Shown here in pieces: positions 9,285 to 19,155 of a stretch of DNA of 64,000 bases; position 1 is the stretch's first letter, and every line of letters begins with the position of its first letter. Both the position numbers and the translations under genes were made by a program. Under the pieces are notes generated by a model. The model was not told the origin of the DNA and searched no databases. It saw only the letters and a list, made by a program, of their open reading frames with translations. The DNA is from PALSA-693 sp963702305. GTDB lineage: Bacteria; Actinomycetota; Acidimicrobiia; Acidimicrobiales; Palsa-688. The stretch spans positions 440,592 to 504,591 of the forward strand of contig CAVPBX010000018.1 of assembly GCA_963702305.1 (NCBI GenBank), written 5' to 3'.

Positions 9285-10132
9285 TCAGCGCTCCAGGTCC
9301 AGGCCGATGTCGAGCACCGGGGCCGAGTGGGTCAGGGCGCCCACCGAGATCAGGTCGGCGCCGGCCGAGGCGTAGGCGGCCACCGTGTCCAACGTGACCC
9401 GCCCGGACACCTCGACCGGGATGCGCCCACCGACGACGTGCACCGCGGCGGCGACCTCGGAGGGATCCATGTTGTCGAGCAGCAGCAGATCGGCGCCGGC
9501 GGCCAACGCCACCTTGACCTGGTCGAGGGTGTCGCATTCCACTTCGCAGGGCACGCTGGGCCAGCGCCGCTTGGCTTCCGCCACCGCGGCCTCGATGGAG
9601 ATGCCGGCCAGATGGTTGTCCTTGAGGAGGATGCCGTCGGAGAGGGAACCCCGGTGGTTGACCCCGCCGCCGGCGCGCACGGCCGCCTTCTCCAGGGCCC
9701 GCAAGCCCGGCGTGGTCTTGCGGGTGTCGCGGATGCGGGTGGTGAGGCCGGCGACGCTCGACGTAACGGCGGGTCAGGGTGGCCACGCCGGAGAGGTGAC
9801 CGAGCAGGTTGAGGGCGGTCCGCTCCGCGGTCAGCACCGACGCCAGCGGTCCGTGCACCCGGGCCAGGGCCTGCCCGGCCTCGATGCGGTCGCCGTCGCC
9901 GGCGGACCACCGCACGGCGATGGCCGGGTCGACGGCGGCGAACGTCTCGGCGGCGGCCAGCCGGCCGGCCAGGACGCCGGCCGCCCGGGCCACCAGCGGC
10001 GGCGGTGACGGTGGCGCCGGCGGGCACCAGGCTGGCGGTGAGGTCGCCGAACACGCCGAGGTCCTCGGCCAGGGCCCGGGCCACCACCTCGCGCACGGCC
10101 GTGACCGGGGGGTCCAACCAGGTGGCCGTCAT
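9285..10132 (-). CDS. nadC: nicotinate-nucleotide pyrophosphorylase (quinolinate phosphoribosyltransferase), frame shifted
   Basis: Converts quinolinate and PRPP to nicotinate mononucleotide in de novo NAD synthesis. Start ATG at 10130-10132 gives MTATWLDPPVTAVREVVARALAED, followed by the GDLT motif, the hinge segment ERTALNLLGHLSGVATLT, the RDTRKTTPGLR catalytic loop (after frame correction), GGGVNHR, LLKDNH and the C-terminal barrel with VEVSG and ISVGALTHS. Shifts lie near 10010 (extra C in GCCGCCGCTG) and near 9760. It follows nadB by nine bases. The NAD pair is inserted between panD and coaX, which are close neighbours in Mycobacterium. Confidence 0.93.
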
Positions 10133-10141
10133 TGCACGAAC

Positions 10142-11715
10142 CTATGAGCAAAGTCCTCGGACGTCGCCGGGAAATCTTCTCGCCGGTGTCCACCCCGGCT
10201 CTCCTCCCGGGCGGTCGGCCGCCGCGATCAGGGCCCCGGCCACGTCCACCAGGTTGGCGAGCTCACCGGGGCCGGGAGCCAGCTGCGCCACCTCTTCGGC
10301 GGCGGCGGCCAGGGATTCGGCACTGCGGACCACGCCGGCGCCGCGCGTCATGGCCCGCTGCAGCACCTCCCGACCCTTGACCGGGTCGGCGGGGCGTTCG
10401 CCCCGAGGAGCGATCCGGCCTTGACAGCCAGGCCACACCGATCTCACCAGGGCCGGAGGCGCCGGGTTGCAGGACCGGGCGGAGGGCACCGGTCGCGGCG
10501 GGCGCCTCTTTCCCCGACAGCACCGCTTCGACCGCCCGGGCCCCGAACACCATGCCTTCCAGCAGCGAGTTCGACGCCAGCCGGTTGGCCCCCTGCACGC
10601 CGGTGCAGGCCACCTCGCCCGCGGCCCACAGGCCCGGCAGCATGGTGGCGCCGTCGAGGTCGGTGACGACCCCTCCGCACAAGTAGTGGGCGGCCGGGGC
10701 CACGGGGAGCCAGTCCCGCCCCGGGTCGAGGCCGAGGTCGCGGACGACCGCGGCCAGGGTCGGGAAGCGGGCCGGGAAGGCGTCGACGCCGGCGACGTCG
10801 AGCCACACGTGCTCGACGCCGTCCTCGCGCATGCGGGCGGCCACCGCCGCGGCCACCACGTCGCGGGGTTGCAGCTCGTCGACGAAGCGCCGGCCCCGCT
10901 GGTCGCGCAGCAGGGCCCCCTCGCCGCGCAGGGCCTCGCTCAGGAGCGGGCGGGGACCGGCGGTGGCCCCGTGCAGGGCGGTGGGATGGAACTGCACGAA
11001 CTCCACGTCGGCCGCCGGCCACCCCGGCCCGGAGGGCCATCGCCAGCCCGTCGCCGCAGGACTGGGGCGGGTTGGTCGTGACCGAATACAGCTGGCCGGC
11101 GCCGCCGGTCGCCAACAGCGTGTGGGCGGCCCGCAACTCGACGGCGGCACCGCTTGGGTCGAGGACGGTCACGCCGCGGCACCGGCCGCCTTCGACGATG
11201 AGGTCCAGGGCGAACCAGCCCTCCCAGATGCGGGTGGCCGTCTCCCGGGCCGCTTCCACCAGGGCCCGCTCCACCTCGGCGCCGGTCGCGGCCCCGCCGG
11301 CATGGACCACCCGCGCCACCGAATGGCCGCCCTCGCGGGCGAGCTCCCAGACGCCCTGATCGTTGCGGTCGAATTCCGCCCCCAGGGCGGCCAGTTCCCG
11401 CACCCGGGTCGGGCCTTCGGTGACGAGGACGTCGACCGCGGCCCGGTCGCACAGTCCGGCGCCCGCCGCCAGGGTGTCGGCCGCGTGCAGGGCGACGGAG
11501 TCACCCGGGTGGCGGACATCCGCCTCGGTGTGGTGCAGGACCGCGGCCACTCCCCCCTGGGCCCATTGGGTCGCGGAGTCCGACAGGGCGCCTTTGGAGA
11601 GGACGCCGATGCGCAGGCCGGGCGCCACTCCGGCGGCGCGCGCCGCCGCGGAGAGGCCAGCGACGCCGCTGCCGACGACCAGCAGGTCGAGGGGGGTGGG
11701 GTCGGTTGGGTTCAA
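10142..11715 (-). CDS. nadB: L-aspartate oxidase NadB (frame shifted twice)
   Basis: FAD enzyme oxidising L-aspartate to iminoaspartate, the first step of de novo NAD synthesis. Seen: dinucleotide-binding LLVVGSGVAGLSAAARA, the succinate-dehydrogenase/aspartate-oxidase core with GGAATGAEVERAL, LLATGGAGQLYSVTTNP, VQFHPTALHG (after correction), SEALRGEGALL and YLCGGVVTDLDGAT, and the helical C-terminal part. Frame moves near 11020 and near 10400. TTG at 11713-11715 is the likely start; its TTGA overlaps the panD stop, a coupling pattern repeated throughout this operon. NadA (quinolinate synthase) is not in the window. Confidence 0.92.
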
Positions 11716-12083
11716 GGATGGGCCGGGGCCAGGCCCGGGGAGGCGGTCGCCTTGTTCCACTGGTCGACGTGGACCACGGTCGGGGTGTAGGCGTCGAGCT
11801 CGGCCGCCTCGTAGTCGGCGTAGGTGATGATGATGACCTTGTCGCCGGGGTGGACCAGGCGGGCGGCCGCCCCGTTGAGGCACACCTGGCCGGGTTGCCC
11901 GGTGATGGCGTAGGTCTCGAACCGGGCGCCGTTGTCGATGTCGAGCACCGCCACCTGCTCGTGCTCGAGAATGTCGGCGGCCGACATCAAGGCCGGATCG
12001 AGGCTGATGGAGCCGACGTAGTTGAGGTCGGCCTCCGTCACCGTGGCCCGGTGGATCTTGGACTTGAGCATGCGGCGACGCAT
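11712..12083 (-). CDS. panD: aspartate 1-decarboxylase PanD, 123 aa
   Basis: Makes beta-alanine for pantothenate. It is a pyruvoyl enzyme: the proenzyme self-cleaves between Gly24 and Ser25, and YVGSIS places G24/S25 at exactly the same residue numbers as in the E. coli protein when translation starts at the ATG at 12081-12083. Lys9, Arg54-type (GARFETY) and Tyr58 positions are conserved. The start codon overlaps the panC stop (TGATG), so the two are translationally coupled. Length is typical and the frame is intact. Confidence 0.97.
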   Translation of the reverse strand: MRRRMLKSKIHRATVTEADLNYVGSISLDPALMSAADILEHEQVAVLDIDNGARFETYAITGQPGQVCLNGAAARLVHPGDKVIIITYADYEAAELDAYTPTVVHVDQWNKATASPGLAPAHP

Positions 12084-12979
12084 CAGGGGTTTCCTCCATC
12101 ATGAAATTTGGCGTCATGGATCGTAGGAGCGGTGGCCGAGAGGTTGTCGATGAGCCGGGCCCGGCCCAACCGGGCGGCGATCAGCAGGCGCACCTCGCCC
12201 TCGATCGGCTTCGGCCGCGTCAGGTCGTCGGGATCGGCGACCTCGGCGTAGTCGAGCTCGAAGCGGGGCTGGCGGGCGAGCGCGGCGCTCATGGCCTTGC
12301 TGACCAGGCCGGGATCGGTCACGCCGTCGTCCTCGATGGCGCGCTTGCCGGCGAGCAGGGCGTAGTAGAGGTGCGGGGCCGCTTCCCGTTCCTCCGGGGT
12401 CAGGTAGGCGTTGCGGCTCGAGAGGGCCAGGCCGTCGGAGTCCCGGACGGTCGGGCAGCCGACCACCTCCACGGGCAGGGACAGGTCGGCGGTCAGGCGG
12501 CGGACCACCGCCAGCTGCTGGAAGTCCTTCTCGCCGAAGTAGGCCCAGCACGGCCCGGCCAGGGCGAACAGCTTGGCGACGACGGTCGCCACCCCGTCGA
12601 AATGCCCGGGCCGGCAGGCGCCCTCGAGCGGGTCGGTCAGGCCCTCGACCCGGACGGTGGTCCGGGGCGGTTCGGGCCACAGGTCCTCGGTCGCGGGGGC
12701 GAACACCACGTGGGCGCCGACCTCGGCGGCCAGCCGGCAGTCCTCGGCCACGTTGCGCGGGTAGGCGGCCAGGTCCTCGGCCGGCCCGAACTGCAGCGGG
12801 TTGACGTAGTCCGACACCGTCACCACATCACAGTCGGCCGCGGCCCGGCGGATCAGCGACAGGTGGCCGGCGTGGAGCGCGCCCATGGTGGGCACCAGCC
12901 CGACCCGTTGCCCTTGGGCCCGATGGGCGTCCAGGGCGGCGCGCCATGCCGCCGGCGTGGCGATGAGTTCGAGGGTCAC
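12083..12979 (-). CDS. panC: pantothenate synthetase PanC, 298 aa
   Basis: ATP-dependent condensation of pantoate and beta-alanine. Seen: N-terminal PTMGALHAGHLSLI with the HxGH nucleotide-binding motif, SDYVNPLQFGPAEDL, the pantoate-binding FGEKDFQQL segment, GCPTVRDSDGLALSSRNAYL with the KMSKS-like SSRN loop, and a C-terminal beta-alanine site domain. Length is normal. It ends in a TGATG overlap with panD, which supplies its beta-alanine substrate. It starts about 50 bases after folK ends, so it is probably in the same transcript. No panB was recognised here. Confidence 0.97.
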   Translation of the reverse strand: MTLELIATPAAWRAALDAHRAQGQRVGLVPTMGALHAGHLSLIRRAAADCDVVTVSDYVNPLQFGPAEDLAAYPRNVAEDCRLAAEVGAHVVFAPATEDLWPEPPRTTVRVEGLTDPLEGACRPGHFDGVATVVAKLFALAGPCWAYFGEKDFQQLAVVRRLTADLSLPVEVVGCPTVRDSDGLALSSRNAYLTPEEREAAPHLYYALLAGKRAIEDDGVTDPGLVSKAMSAALARQPRFELDYAEVADPDDLTRPKPIEGEVRLLIAARLGRARLIDNLSATAPTIHDAKFHDGGNP

Positions 12980-13027
12980 GGATGCCTCACTGACGTTCCA
13001 GCCCCGGAGCGGGTGCCGTTCGTGACC

Positions 13028-13606
13028 TCAGACGTTACCGGCTGCGCGCACTCCTCTGGCAAGGTCCGACGTCAAATGGCCGAGGACCAGTTCGGGCGCC
13101 AGGTCGCCGAGCGGCACCAGCACGAAGCCGCGGGTCCACATCCGGGGGTGGGGGACGACCAGGTCCGGTTCGGTGACCTCCTCGTCGCCGACGAGCAGCA
13201 CGTCCACGTCCAGGGTGCGGGGACCCCATCGCTGCAGGCGGACCCGCTGGGCGGCGGCCTCGGCGGCCTGGGCCACCGTCAGCAGCTCCCGCGGGCTGCG
13301 GGACGTGCGCAGCTCGACCACGCAGTTGAGGTAGGCGCCCTGCCCCGGGGGTCCCCCCACCGGATCGGTCTCGTAGAGGGGCGACACCGCCACCACGTCC
13401 GGCAACCGGTCCACCGCGTCGCGCAGGTAAGCCCGCCGGTCGCCCAAGTTGGAGCCCAGACCCAGGAAGGCCCGGACGGGCTGGCGGGGGGTCAGCCGCT
13501 CCTGGATGGCGCTCTCGGCGGTCGGCGGCGGCGCCTGCGGGCGGCGGCCGGACCCCTCCTGGGGGCGCCGGGGCGCGGGCCCGGGTGGGCGCCGGGGGGC
13601 GGGCAC
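13028..13606 (-). CDS. folK: 6-hydroxymethyl-7,8-dihydropterin pyrophosphokinase FolK, 192 aa
   Basis: Transfers pyrophosphate from ATP to 6-hydroxymethyl-dihydropterin, giving the substrate of FolP. Seen: AFLGLGSNLGDR, the SPLYETDPVGGPPGQGAYLNCVVEL loop, and the signature RWGPRTLDVDVL followed by LVVPHPRM. From the GTG at 13604-13606 the protein carries about 40 extra N-terminal residues rich in Pro and Arg ahead of the conserved core. The GTG is only a few bases from the folB stop at 13612, which supports it, but the extension is unusual for the family and may not be real. Confidence 0.93.
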   Translation of the reverse strand: MPAPRRPPGPAPRRPQEGSGRRPQAPPPTAESAIQERLTPRQPVRAFLGLGSNLGDRRAYLRDAVDRLPDVVAVSPLYETDPVGGPPGQGAYLNCVVELRTSRSPRELLTVAQAAEAAAQRVRLQRWGPRTLDVDVLLVGDEEVTEPDLVVPHPRMWTRGFVLVPLGDLAPELVLGHLTSDLARGVRAAGNV

Positions 13607-13611
13607 GCGTG

Positions 13612-13991
13612 TCAGGGGGTGCGCCGGCGGTGGACGGTGACGCCGGCGGAGGCCAACGGGTAGGGAACGGGCGGCCGGGTCTTGCGCACCGTCACGGTCA
13701 CCGCCGCGGCCAGCGGCCCCGCGGCGGCGAGGGCCGCGGCGGCGATGCGCTCGGCCAGGTGCTCGAGCAGGTCGGCGTGCGGGCCGGCGATCACCGCGGC
13801 CGCGGCCTCGGTGACGGCGCCGTAGTCGACGGTGTCGGCCAAGGCGTCCGAGCGGCCGGCGGCGCGGACGTCGACCTCCAGATCGAGGTCCACTTCGAAC
13901 GGCTGGGCCCGCTCGTGCTCCTCGAGCAGCACCCCGTGGGTGCCGACGAGCTGGAGGCCCCGGAGCAGGATGCGGTCGGGGGGTGGTCCAT
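13612..13991 (-). CDS. folB: dihydroneopterin aldolase FolB (N-terminus frame shifted)
   Basis: Cleaves 7,8-dihydroneopterin to 6-hydroxymethyl-dihydropterin. The conserved N-terminal DRILLRGLQLVGTHGVLLEEHERAQPFEVDLDLEVD is encoded just upstream of the intact frame; reading it from the ATG at 13989-13991 needs one extra C in the run of six at about 13980, another homopolymer problem. Later motifs LADTVDYGAVTEAA, the catalytic-Lys-containing TVRKTRPPVP and a usual length of about 125 residues fit the family. It sits between the phosphatase-like gene and folK in the folate part of the operon. Confidence 0.9.
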
Positions 13992-14014
13992 GGGCCGGGG
14001 TGCCGCCTGCCTGC

Positions 14015-14539
14015 CTAGCTGCCCAACGGCTCGGCGGCGTGGCCGGTGAGGGCGGGCGCCAGGGCGACCAGCTCGCGGCCGGCGGGCCCCATCTGCCGGC
14101 CCAGGATCTTCTCCACCACCGCGATGGCCTGCGGGCCGCTCGGCACCATCCCGGACCAGCGCAGATACCCCGACACCACGCCCATGAGCCGGTCGCCGAG
14201 CTCCTCCTGGTGGATGAGGACGACCTCCCCCTCCGCCAGCCACTCCTTGAGCCGGGCGTACAGGTCGGCCAGCACCACCGCCGGGTCGTCGTGGGGCCCG
14301 AACGGCAGGTGGCTCCAGGTCACTCCCAGCTCGTCGTAGGCGTGCAGGTTGTGCGGGGAGGGGAGCAGGGAGACCACCCGGGTGAAACCCTCGCCGCGCA
14401 GCCACAGGATCTCCTCGTGGCGGCGGACCTTCCGGTGGTTGCGGGCGTACCCGCCCGGGCGTTCGCTGACCGCCAGGTGGCCCTTGATGATCCAGGAGAA
14501 AAAGCGGGGGGTGATGCCCCGGGCCCACTTGCTCTTCAC
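14015..14539 (-). CDS. protein-tyrosine-phosphatase-fold protein lacking the catalytic Cys, inside the folate operon (174 aa)
   Basis: Function unknown. The fold of small dual-specificity phosphatases is suggested by GFTRVVSLLPSP, a D-rich loop FGPHDDP, and the segment VVLIHQEELGDRLMG followed by a helix VVSGYLRWSGM. H110-Q111-x5-R117 aligns with the phosphatase loop H-C-x5-R, but the nucleophilic Cys is Gln. It would therefore be inactive as a classical phosphatase and may bind a phosphorylated ligand. The N-terminus (SKWARGITPRFFSWIIKGHLAVSERPGG) is a conserved-looking, basic extension. GTG at 14537-14539 overlaps the folP stop (GTGA), implying translational coupling to folate synthesis. 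Fold assignment is inferred by eye. Confidence 0.6.
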   Translation of the reverse strand: MKSKWARGITPRFFSWIIKGHLAVSERPGGYARNHRKVRRHEEILWLRGEGFTRVVSLLPSPHNLHAYDELGVTWSHLPFGPHDDPAVVLADLYARLKEWLAEGEVVLIHQEELGDRLMGVVSGYLRWSGMVPSGPQAIAVVEKILGRQMGPAGRELVALAPALTGHAAEPLGS

Positions 14540-15393
14540 GGGCGTGCTCCCCCGGACAAGGCGGAAGCCGGCCGGGCGGACCGGCCCGGCGGGTCGACCC
14601 GGCCAGGCACGTCGAACAGGCCTGGCAGGTCCAACAAGTAGGCCGCTTGGACGGCCGGCCTGACGTCGTGGACCCGGACCACGTCGGCGCCCTGCACCAT
14701 CGCCCAGGTGGTGGTGGCCACGGTGGCCTCCAGCCGATCGGAGGTCGGCGCCGGGCTGCCGTCCGGGAGGGGCGCCAGGGCGCCGAGGAACGTCTTGCGG
14801 CTGGTGCCGACCAGCACCGGGTAGCCGGTCGCGACCAGGGCGTCGAGGTGGCGGAGCAGCAGCAGGTTGTGCCGGGCGGTCTTGCCGAAGCCGATACCGG
14901 GATCGATCCAGATCTCCGAGACGCCCGCCGCCCGGGCCGTCTCCGCCCGCTGCACCAGGTGGTCGCGGACCTCGGCCACCACGTCGTCGTAGTGGGCGTG
15001 CTGCTGCATGACGGACGGGTCGGCGGGCAGGTGCATGGCCACCCACCCGGCGCCGGTGTCGGCGGCGACGGGCCAGAGGGTGGCGGACACGTCATTGATG
15101 ATCGCCGCTCCCGCGGCCACGGCCGCCCGGGCCACCGCCGCCTTGCGGGTGTCGATCGAGACCGTCACCTCGCCGGCGAGGGCCTCGATCACCGGGAGCA
15201 CCCGGCGCAGCTCCTCCGCTTCGGGCACCGGGGTGGCGCCGGGCCGGGTCGACTCCCCGCCGACGTCCACGACGGCCGCGCCCTCGGCGATGAGCTGCCG
15301 CCCATGGGCGATGGCGGCGATGGGGTCGAGCCACTGGCCGCCGTCCGAAAAGGAATCCGGCGTCACGTTGAGCACGCCCATCACACGGGTCAC
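14536..15393 (-). CDS. folP: dihydropteroate synthase FolP, 285 aa
   Basis: Joins p-aminobenzoate to dihydropterin pyrophosphate and is the sulfonamide target. Seen: MGVLNVTPDSFSDGG, GAAVVDVGGESTRPGA, VSIDTRKAAVARAAV, IINDVSA, WIDPGIGFGKT and VLVGTSRKTFLG, plus the C-terminal VRVHDV. The N-terminal start ATG at 15391-15393 gives the usual short lead. It overlaps the downstream phosphatase-like gene by GTGA and lies 79 bases after folE. Intact; full length. Confidence 0.97.
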   Translation of the reverse strand: MTRVMGVLNVTPDSFSDGGQWLDPIAAIAHGRQLIAEGAAVVDVGGESTRPGATPVPEAEELRRVLPVIEALAGEVTVSIDTRKAAVARAAVAAGAAIINDVSATLWPVAADTGAGWVAMHLPADPSVMQQHAHYDDVVAEVRDHLVQRAETARAAGVSEIWIDPGIGFGKTARHNLLLLRHLDALVATGYPVLVGTSRKTFLGALAPLPDGSPAPTSDRLEATVATTTWAMVQGADVVRVHDVRPAVQAAYLLDLPGLFDVPGRVDPPGRSARPASALSGGARP

Positions 15394-15472
15394 GGCCGTA
15401 GGCTACAGGCGGGGCCCCTACCCAAATGCGGGCAATGACCAGGTTTTTCGGGCCAAACGCGAGGGTGGTCGC

Positions 15473-16153
15473 TCAGCGGCCGTGGATGAAGCTCATGGCC
15501 TCGCTGCGCGCCGCCACGCTGTCGCGGATCAGGCCCCGCACGGCGGAAGTGACCGTGGTCGCCCCCGGTTTGCGCACCCCCCGCATCGACATGCACAGGT
15601 GCTCGGCTTCCACCACCACCAGCACGCCCCGGGGGGCGAGCACCGCTTCGACGCAGTCGGCCACCTGGGTGGTCAGCCGCTCCTGGACCTGCGGCCGGCG
15701 GGAGAACCCGTCGACCAGCCGGGCCAGCTTCGACAGCCCGGTGATCCGGCCGTCCTCGTTGGGGATGTAGGCCACGTGGGCGTGCCCAAACCACGGGACC
15801 AGGTGGTGCTCGCACACGCTGTACACCGGGATGTCCTTGACCATGACCATCTCGTCGTGGTTGGCCTCGAAGACCACCGACAGGTGCCGGCCGGGATCCT
15901 CGCGCAGGCCGGAGAAGATCTCCTCGTACATCTTGGCCACCCGGTGCGGGGTGGCGACCAGCCCGTCCCGGTCCGGGTCCTCCCCGATGGCCAGGAGGAT
16001 CTCCCGCACCGCTCGCTCCACCCGGGGCAGGTCAACGCCTGGCTGCCCATCCCGGCTGACGGCGGCGACGCCGTCGTCGGCCGCCGTCCCCACCAGGCCC
16101 AGACGGCCGCCGTTCCGGTCGGCGCCGGCGGGCCGGTCTCCTGCGGCGGTCAC
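15473..16153 (-). CDS. folE: GTP cyclohydrolase I FolE, 226 aa
   Basis: First committed step of folate synthesis, GTP to dihydroneopterin triphosphate. Seen: TPHRVAKMYEEIFSGL, the zinc and substrate segment YSVCEHHLVPWFGHAHVAYIP, GLSKLARLVDGFSRRPQVQERLT, and VVVEAEHLCMSMRGVRKPGA with the second zinc Cys. About 40 residues precede the core; GTG at 16151-16153 overlaps the ftsH stop (GTGA). The 80-base spacing to folP is one of the few real gaps in this operon. Confidence 0.96.
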   Translation of the reverse strand: MTAAGDRPAGADRNGGRLGLVGTAADDGVAAVSRDGQPGVDLPRVERAVREILLAIGEDPDRDGLVATPHRVAKMYEEIFSGLREDPGRHLSVVFEANHDEMVMVKDIPVYSVCEHHLVPWFGHAHVAYIPNEDGRITGLSKLARLVDGFSRRPQVQERLTTQVADCVEAVLAPRGVLVVVEAEHLCMSMRGVRKPGATTVTSAVRGLIRDSVAARSEAMSFIHGR

Positions 16154-18531
16154 GGCTCGGACGGCTTCGGCCGGGGCCGGGCTCGCCGCACCGGGGAGTC
16201 GTCGGCCGGGGCGGCCGGGGCCCGTCCCCGCCGAGCGCGGGCCGACGCCGCGGACGCCGCGGCCTTGGTGACCGGCACGCTGGTCGCTCCGGGTGCGGCC
16301 CGGCGGCTGGCTGCGGCCCGCTTGGTGACCGATCCCGAGGCCGCGGCGCGGCTCGCAGTCCGGGCGGTTGGCGCAGGCTTCCCGGAGGCGGCAACGGCGC
16401 GTGCGGCCGACCCCGGGCCCCGTCGGCCCGGCAGGGCGGCGGGCGGGACCGGCGCGGTCGCCGGGGCGGCCGCCTTGGCCTGGGCCACCACGGGGCCCAC
16501 GGGCGACGCGACCGCGGGGTGGTCGCCCGGGTGGCGACCCCGACCGGCGCCCGCCGACCGGGTGCCACCGGCCGGCTCGAGCCGGATCCGTCGCCGGCGC
16601 CGCGGCCGCGACCGCCGGCGCCGACCGGGTCGGCGGGGATGGGATCCACCGGGATACCGACCGCGGGACCGCCCCGGCGGCCGCGGGTCGGGCGCTCGGG
16701 CAGGGCCGGCGCGGGCTCTTCGAGGGGCCAGACGTCGAGGGGGCCCAGGAGGTCGGCCAGGTCGAGGGCGTCCAGGGTCTCGCGTTCGACGAGCTCCTGC
16801 GCCATGCGGTCGAGGGTCAGCCGATGGCGGGTCAGGACGGCCCGAGCCCGGCCGTGGGCCTCGTCGATCAGGCGCCGCACCTCGCGGTCGATGGTGGACG
16901 CCACTTCCTCCGAGTAGTTGGCCTGGTGCCCGAAGTCCCGGCCGAGGAACACCTCGGCGTTGGGCTGCCCCAGCTGCTGGGGTCCCAGGGTGTCGCTCAT
17001 GCCGTACTCGGTCACCATGGCCCGGGCGATCCGGGTCACCTTCTCGATGTCATTTTCGGCGCCGGTGGTCGGCTCGGAGAAGACCAGCTCCTCCGCCGTG
17101 CGGCCCCCGAGGCACATGGCCATGGAGTCGCGTAGCTGGCTCCGGGAGTGGTTGTAGCGGTCCTCGGGGAGGGTGAAGGTCAGGCCGAGCGATCGGCTGC
17201 GGGCCACGATCGACACCTTGTGGATGGGGTCGGAGTGCTGCAGCACGTGGCCGACGATGGCGTGGCCGGACTCGTGGTAGGCGGTGACGAGCTTGTCGTG
17301 CTCGCTCATCACCAGGGTCTTGCGCTCCGGGCCGGCCAGGACCCGATCGATCGCCTCTTCGCACTCCCGCATGCCGATCTGGCGCAGGTTGCGGCGGGCG
17401 GTGAGGATGGCAGCCTCGTTGAGCAGGTTGGCCAGGTCGGCGCCGGTGAACCCCGGGGTCCGCTTGGCCAGCACGTCGAGGTCCGCGCTCTTGGCCAGCG
17501 GCTTGCCGTTGGCGTGCACGCCCAGGATCTTGCGCCGGCCGACGAGGTCGGGCCGGTCGACGACGATCTGGCGGTCGAAGCGGCCGGGGCGCAGGAGGGC
17601 CGGGTCGAGGATGTCCGGCCGGTTGGTGGCCGCGATCAGGATGACCCCACCGCGGACGTCGAAGCCGTCCATCTCCACCAGGAGCTGGTTGAGGGTCTGC
17701 TCCCGCTCGTCGTGACCGCCGCCGAGTCCGGCGCCGCGATGCCGGCCCACCGCGTCGATCTCGTCCATGAACACGATCGCCGGGGCGTTGGACTTGGCCT
17801 GCTCGAACAGGTCGCGGACCCGGCTGGCCCCCACCCCCACGAACATCTCCACGAAATCCGAGCCGGAGATGGAGAAGAACGGCACGCCGGCCTCGCCGGC
17901 CACGGCCCGGGCCAGCAGGGTCTTCCCCGTGCCGGGAGGACCGAAGAGCAGGACCCCCTTGGGGATCTTGGCCCCGAGCGCCTGGAACCGGCCGGGAGCC
18001 TCCAGGAATTCCTTGATCTCCTGGAGCTCGGCCACCGCCTCGTCCGCTCCGGCGACGTCGGCGAACGTCACCTTGGGCTGGTCTTTCCCGGCGGTCTTGG
18101 CCTTGGCCTTGCCAAACTGCATCACCCGCGAGCCGCCCCCCTGCATGGAGTTGAGCAGGTAGAGGAACAGCCCGAAGAGGAGGACGAATGAACCCGTAAT
18201 TGAGGAGCGCCGACAGCCACGGGTTGGAGTGGGAGTGGGTGACCTTGGCGCCGGGAACGGCGGTGGTGATCTTGTTCGTCAGCTCGGCCGTGAGCCGGTC
18301 GGGGTACTGCACGACGTAACTGGTGCCGTCTTTGAGCTTGCCGGTCACCTGATCGCTGCTGTCGTGGATGGTGGCGGAGGCGACCTGGCCCGGCACGGCC
18401 AGATCCCGTTCGAAGTCGCCCAGGGCGATGGACTTCGGGCTCGATCCGGAGCGGACCACGTTGAAGATAAGCAGGGCCACCACGGCCGCGAGCAGCACGT
18501 ACGCGACGGGGCTTCGCAGGGCCTTCCTCAT
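16150..18531 (-). CDS. ftsH: ATP-dependent zinc metalloprotease FtsH (two frame shifts)
   Basis: Membrane-anchored AAA+ protease for quality control of membrane proteins. N-terminus MRKALRSPVAYVLLAAVVALLIFNVV is the first transmembrane helix; an extracytoplasmic domain and second helix (VLLFGLFLYLLN) follow. The AAA module has Walker A GPPGTGKT, Walker B and SRH (TNRPDILDPALLRPGRFD); the peptidase has HESGH in place of the common HEAGH. A long Ala/Pro/Arg-rich tail of about 170 residues ends the protein. Frame moves near 18185 (between the extracytoplasmic domain and helix 2) and near 16520 in the tail. Its ATG overlaps the hpt stop and its stop overlaps the folE start. Confidence 0.95.
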
Positions 18532-19143
18532 GAAGGCTCCAGGGTAGCCCCGGGGGTCGAATCACCGGGCGCCCCCTTGTAGACCGCGATGTACGGAAGG
18601 TTGCGGTAGCGCTCGGCGGCGTCCAGCCCGTAGCCCGACCACGAACTCCGGCGGGATCCGAAACCCCTGGTAGGCCAAGTCGAGGTCCACGGACTGGAGG
18701 CCGTCCTTGATCAGCAGGGCCACCACCTCCAACGAGGCGGGGTGGCGGGCGGCCAGGTTGCGGCGCAAATAGGAGAGGGTGAGGCCCGAGTCGACGATGT
18801 CCTCGACGATGAGCACGTCGCCGCCCGGTCAGGTCCAGGTCGAGATCCTTGAGGATGCGCACCACCCCGCTGGTGTGGGTGGCGCTGCCGTACGAGGACA
18901 CGGCCATGAAGTCGATCTCCACCGGGAGGTCGATGGCCCGGGCCAGGTCAGAGAGGAAAAACACGCCCCCTTGAGCACCCCGACCAGAAGAGGCGGCCGG
19001 CCGGCGTAGTCGGCGGTGATCTGTTCGCCCAGCTCCCGCACCCGGCGCTGCAGGTCGGCCTGGGAGACCACCACCTCACCGAGCGCCCCGTCCTCGAGTG
19101 GGACCGGGGCCGGGTTCGGGGCGGTGGTGCCGGGCTCGATCAT
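18528..19143 (-). CDS. hpt: hypoxanthine phosphoribosyltransferase (three frame shifts)
   Basis: Purine salvage: hypoxanthine or guanine plus PRPP. Pieces seen in order: VVVSQADLQRRVRELGEQITADYAG, LVGVLKGA, then DLARAIDLPVEIDFMAVSSYGS, the PRPP loop VLIVEDIVDSGLTLSYLRRNL, and RIPPEFVVG followed by YGLDAAERYRNLPYIAVYKG after correction. The final frame ends with a TGA that overlaps the ftsH ATG (ATGA at 18528-18531), which strongly supports the corrected reading. Shifts lie near 18965, 18830 and 18640. tilS-hpt-ftsH is a conserved order in Actinobacteria and many Firmicutes. Confidence 0.92.
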
Positions 19144-19155
19144 GACCGGTCGACC

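Noticed and set aside
18122..18964. A separate 280-codon gene overlapping the hpt/ftsH junction
   Set aside because: Its start encodes a true hpt fragment, but after that the frame is out of register; the conserved hpt and ftsH N-terminal motifs continue in the other frames.
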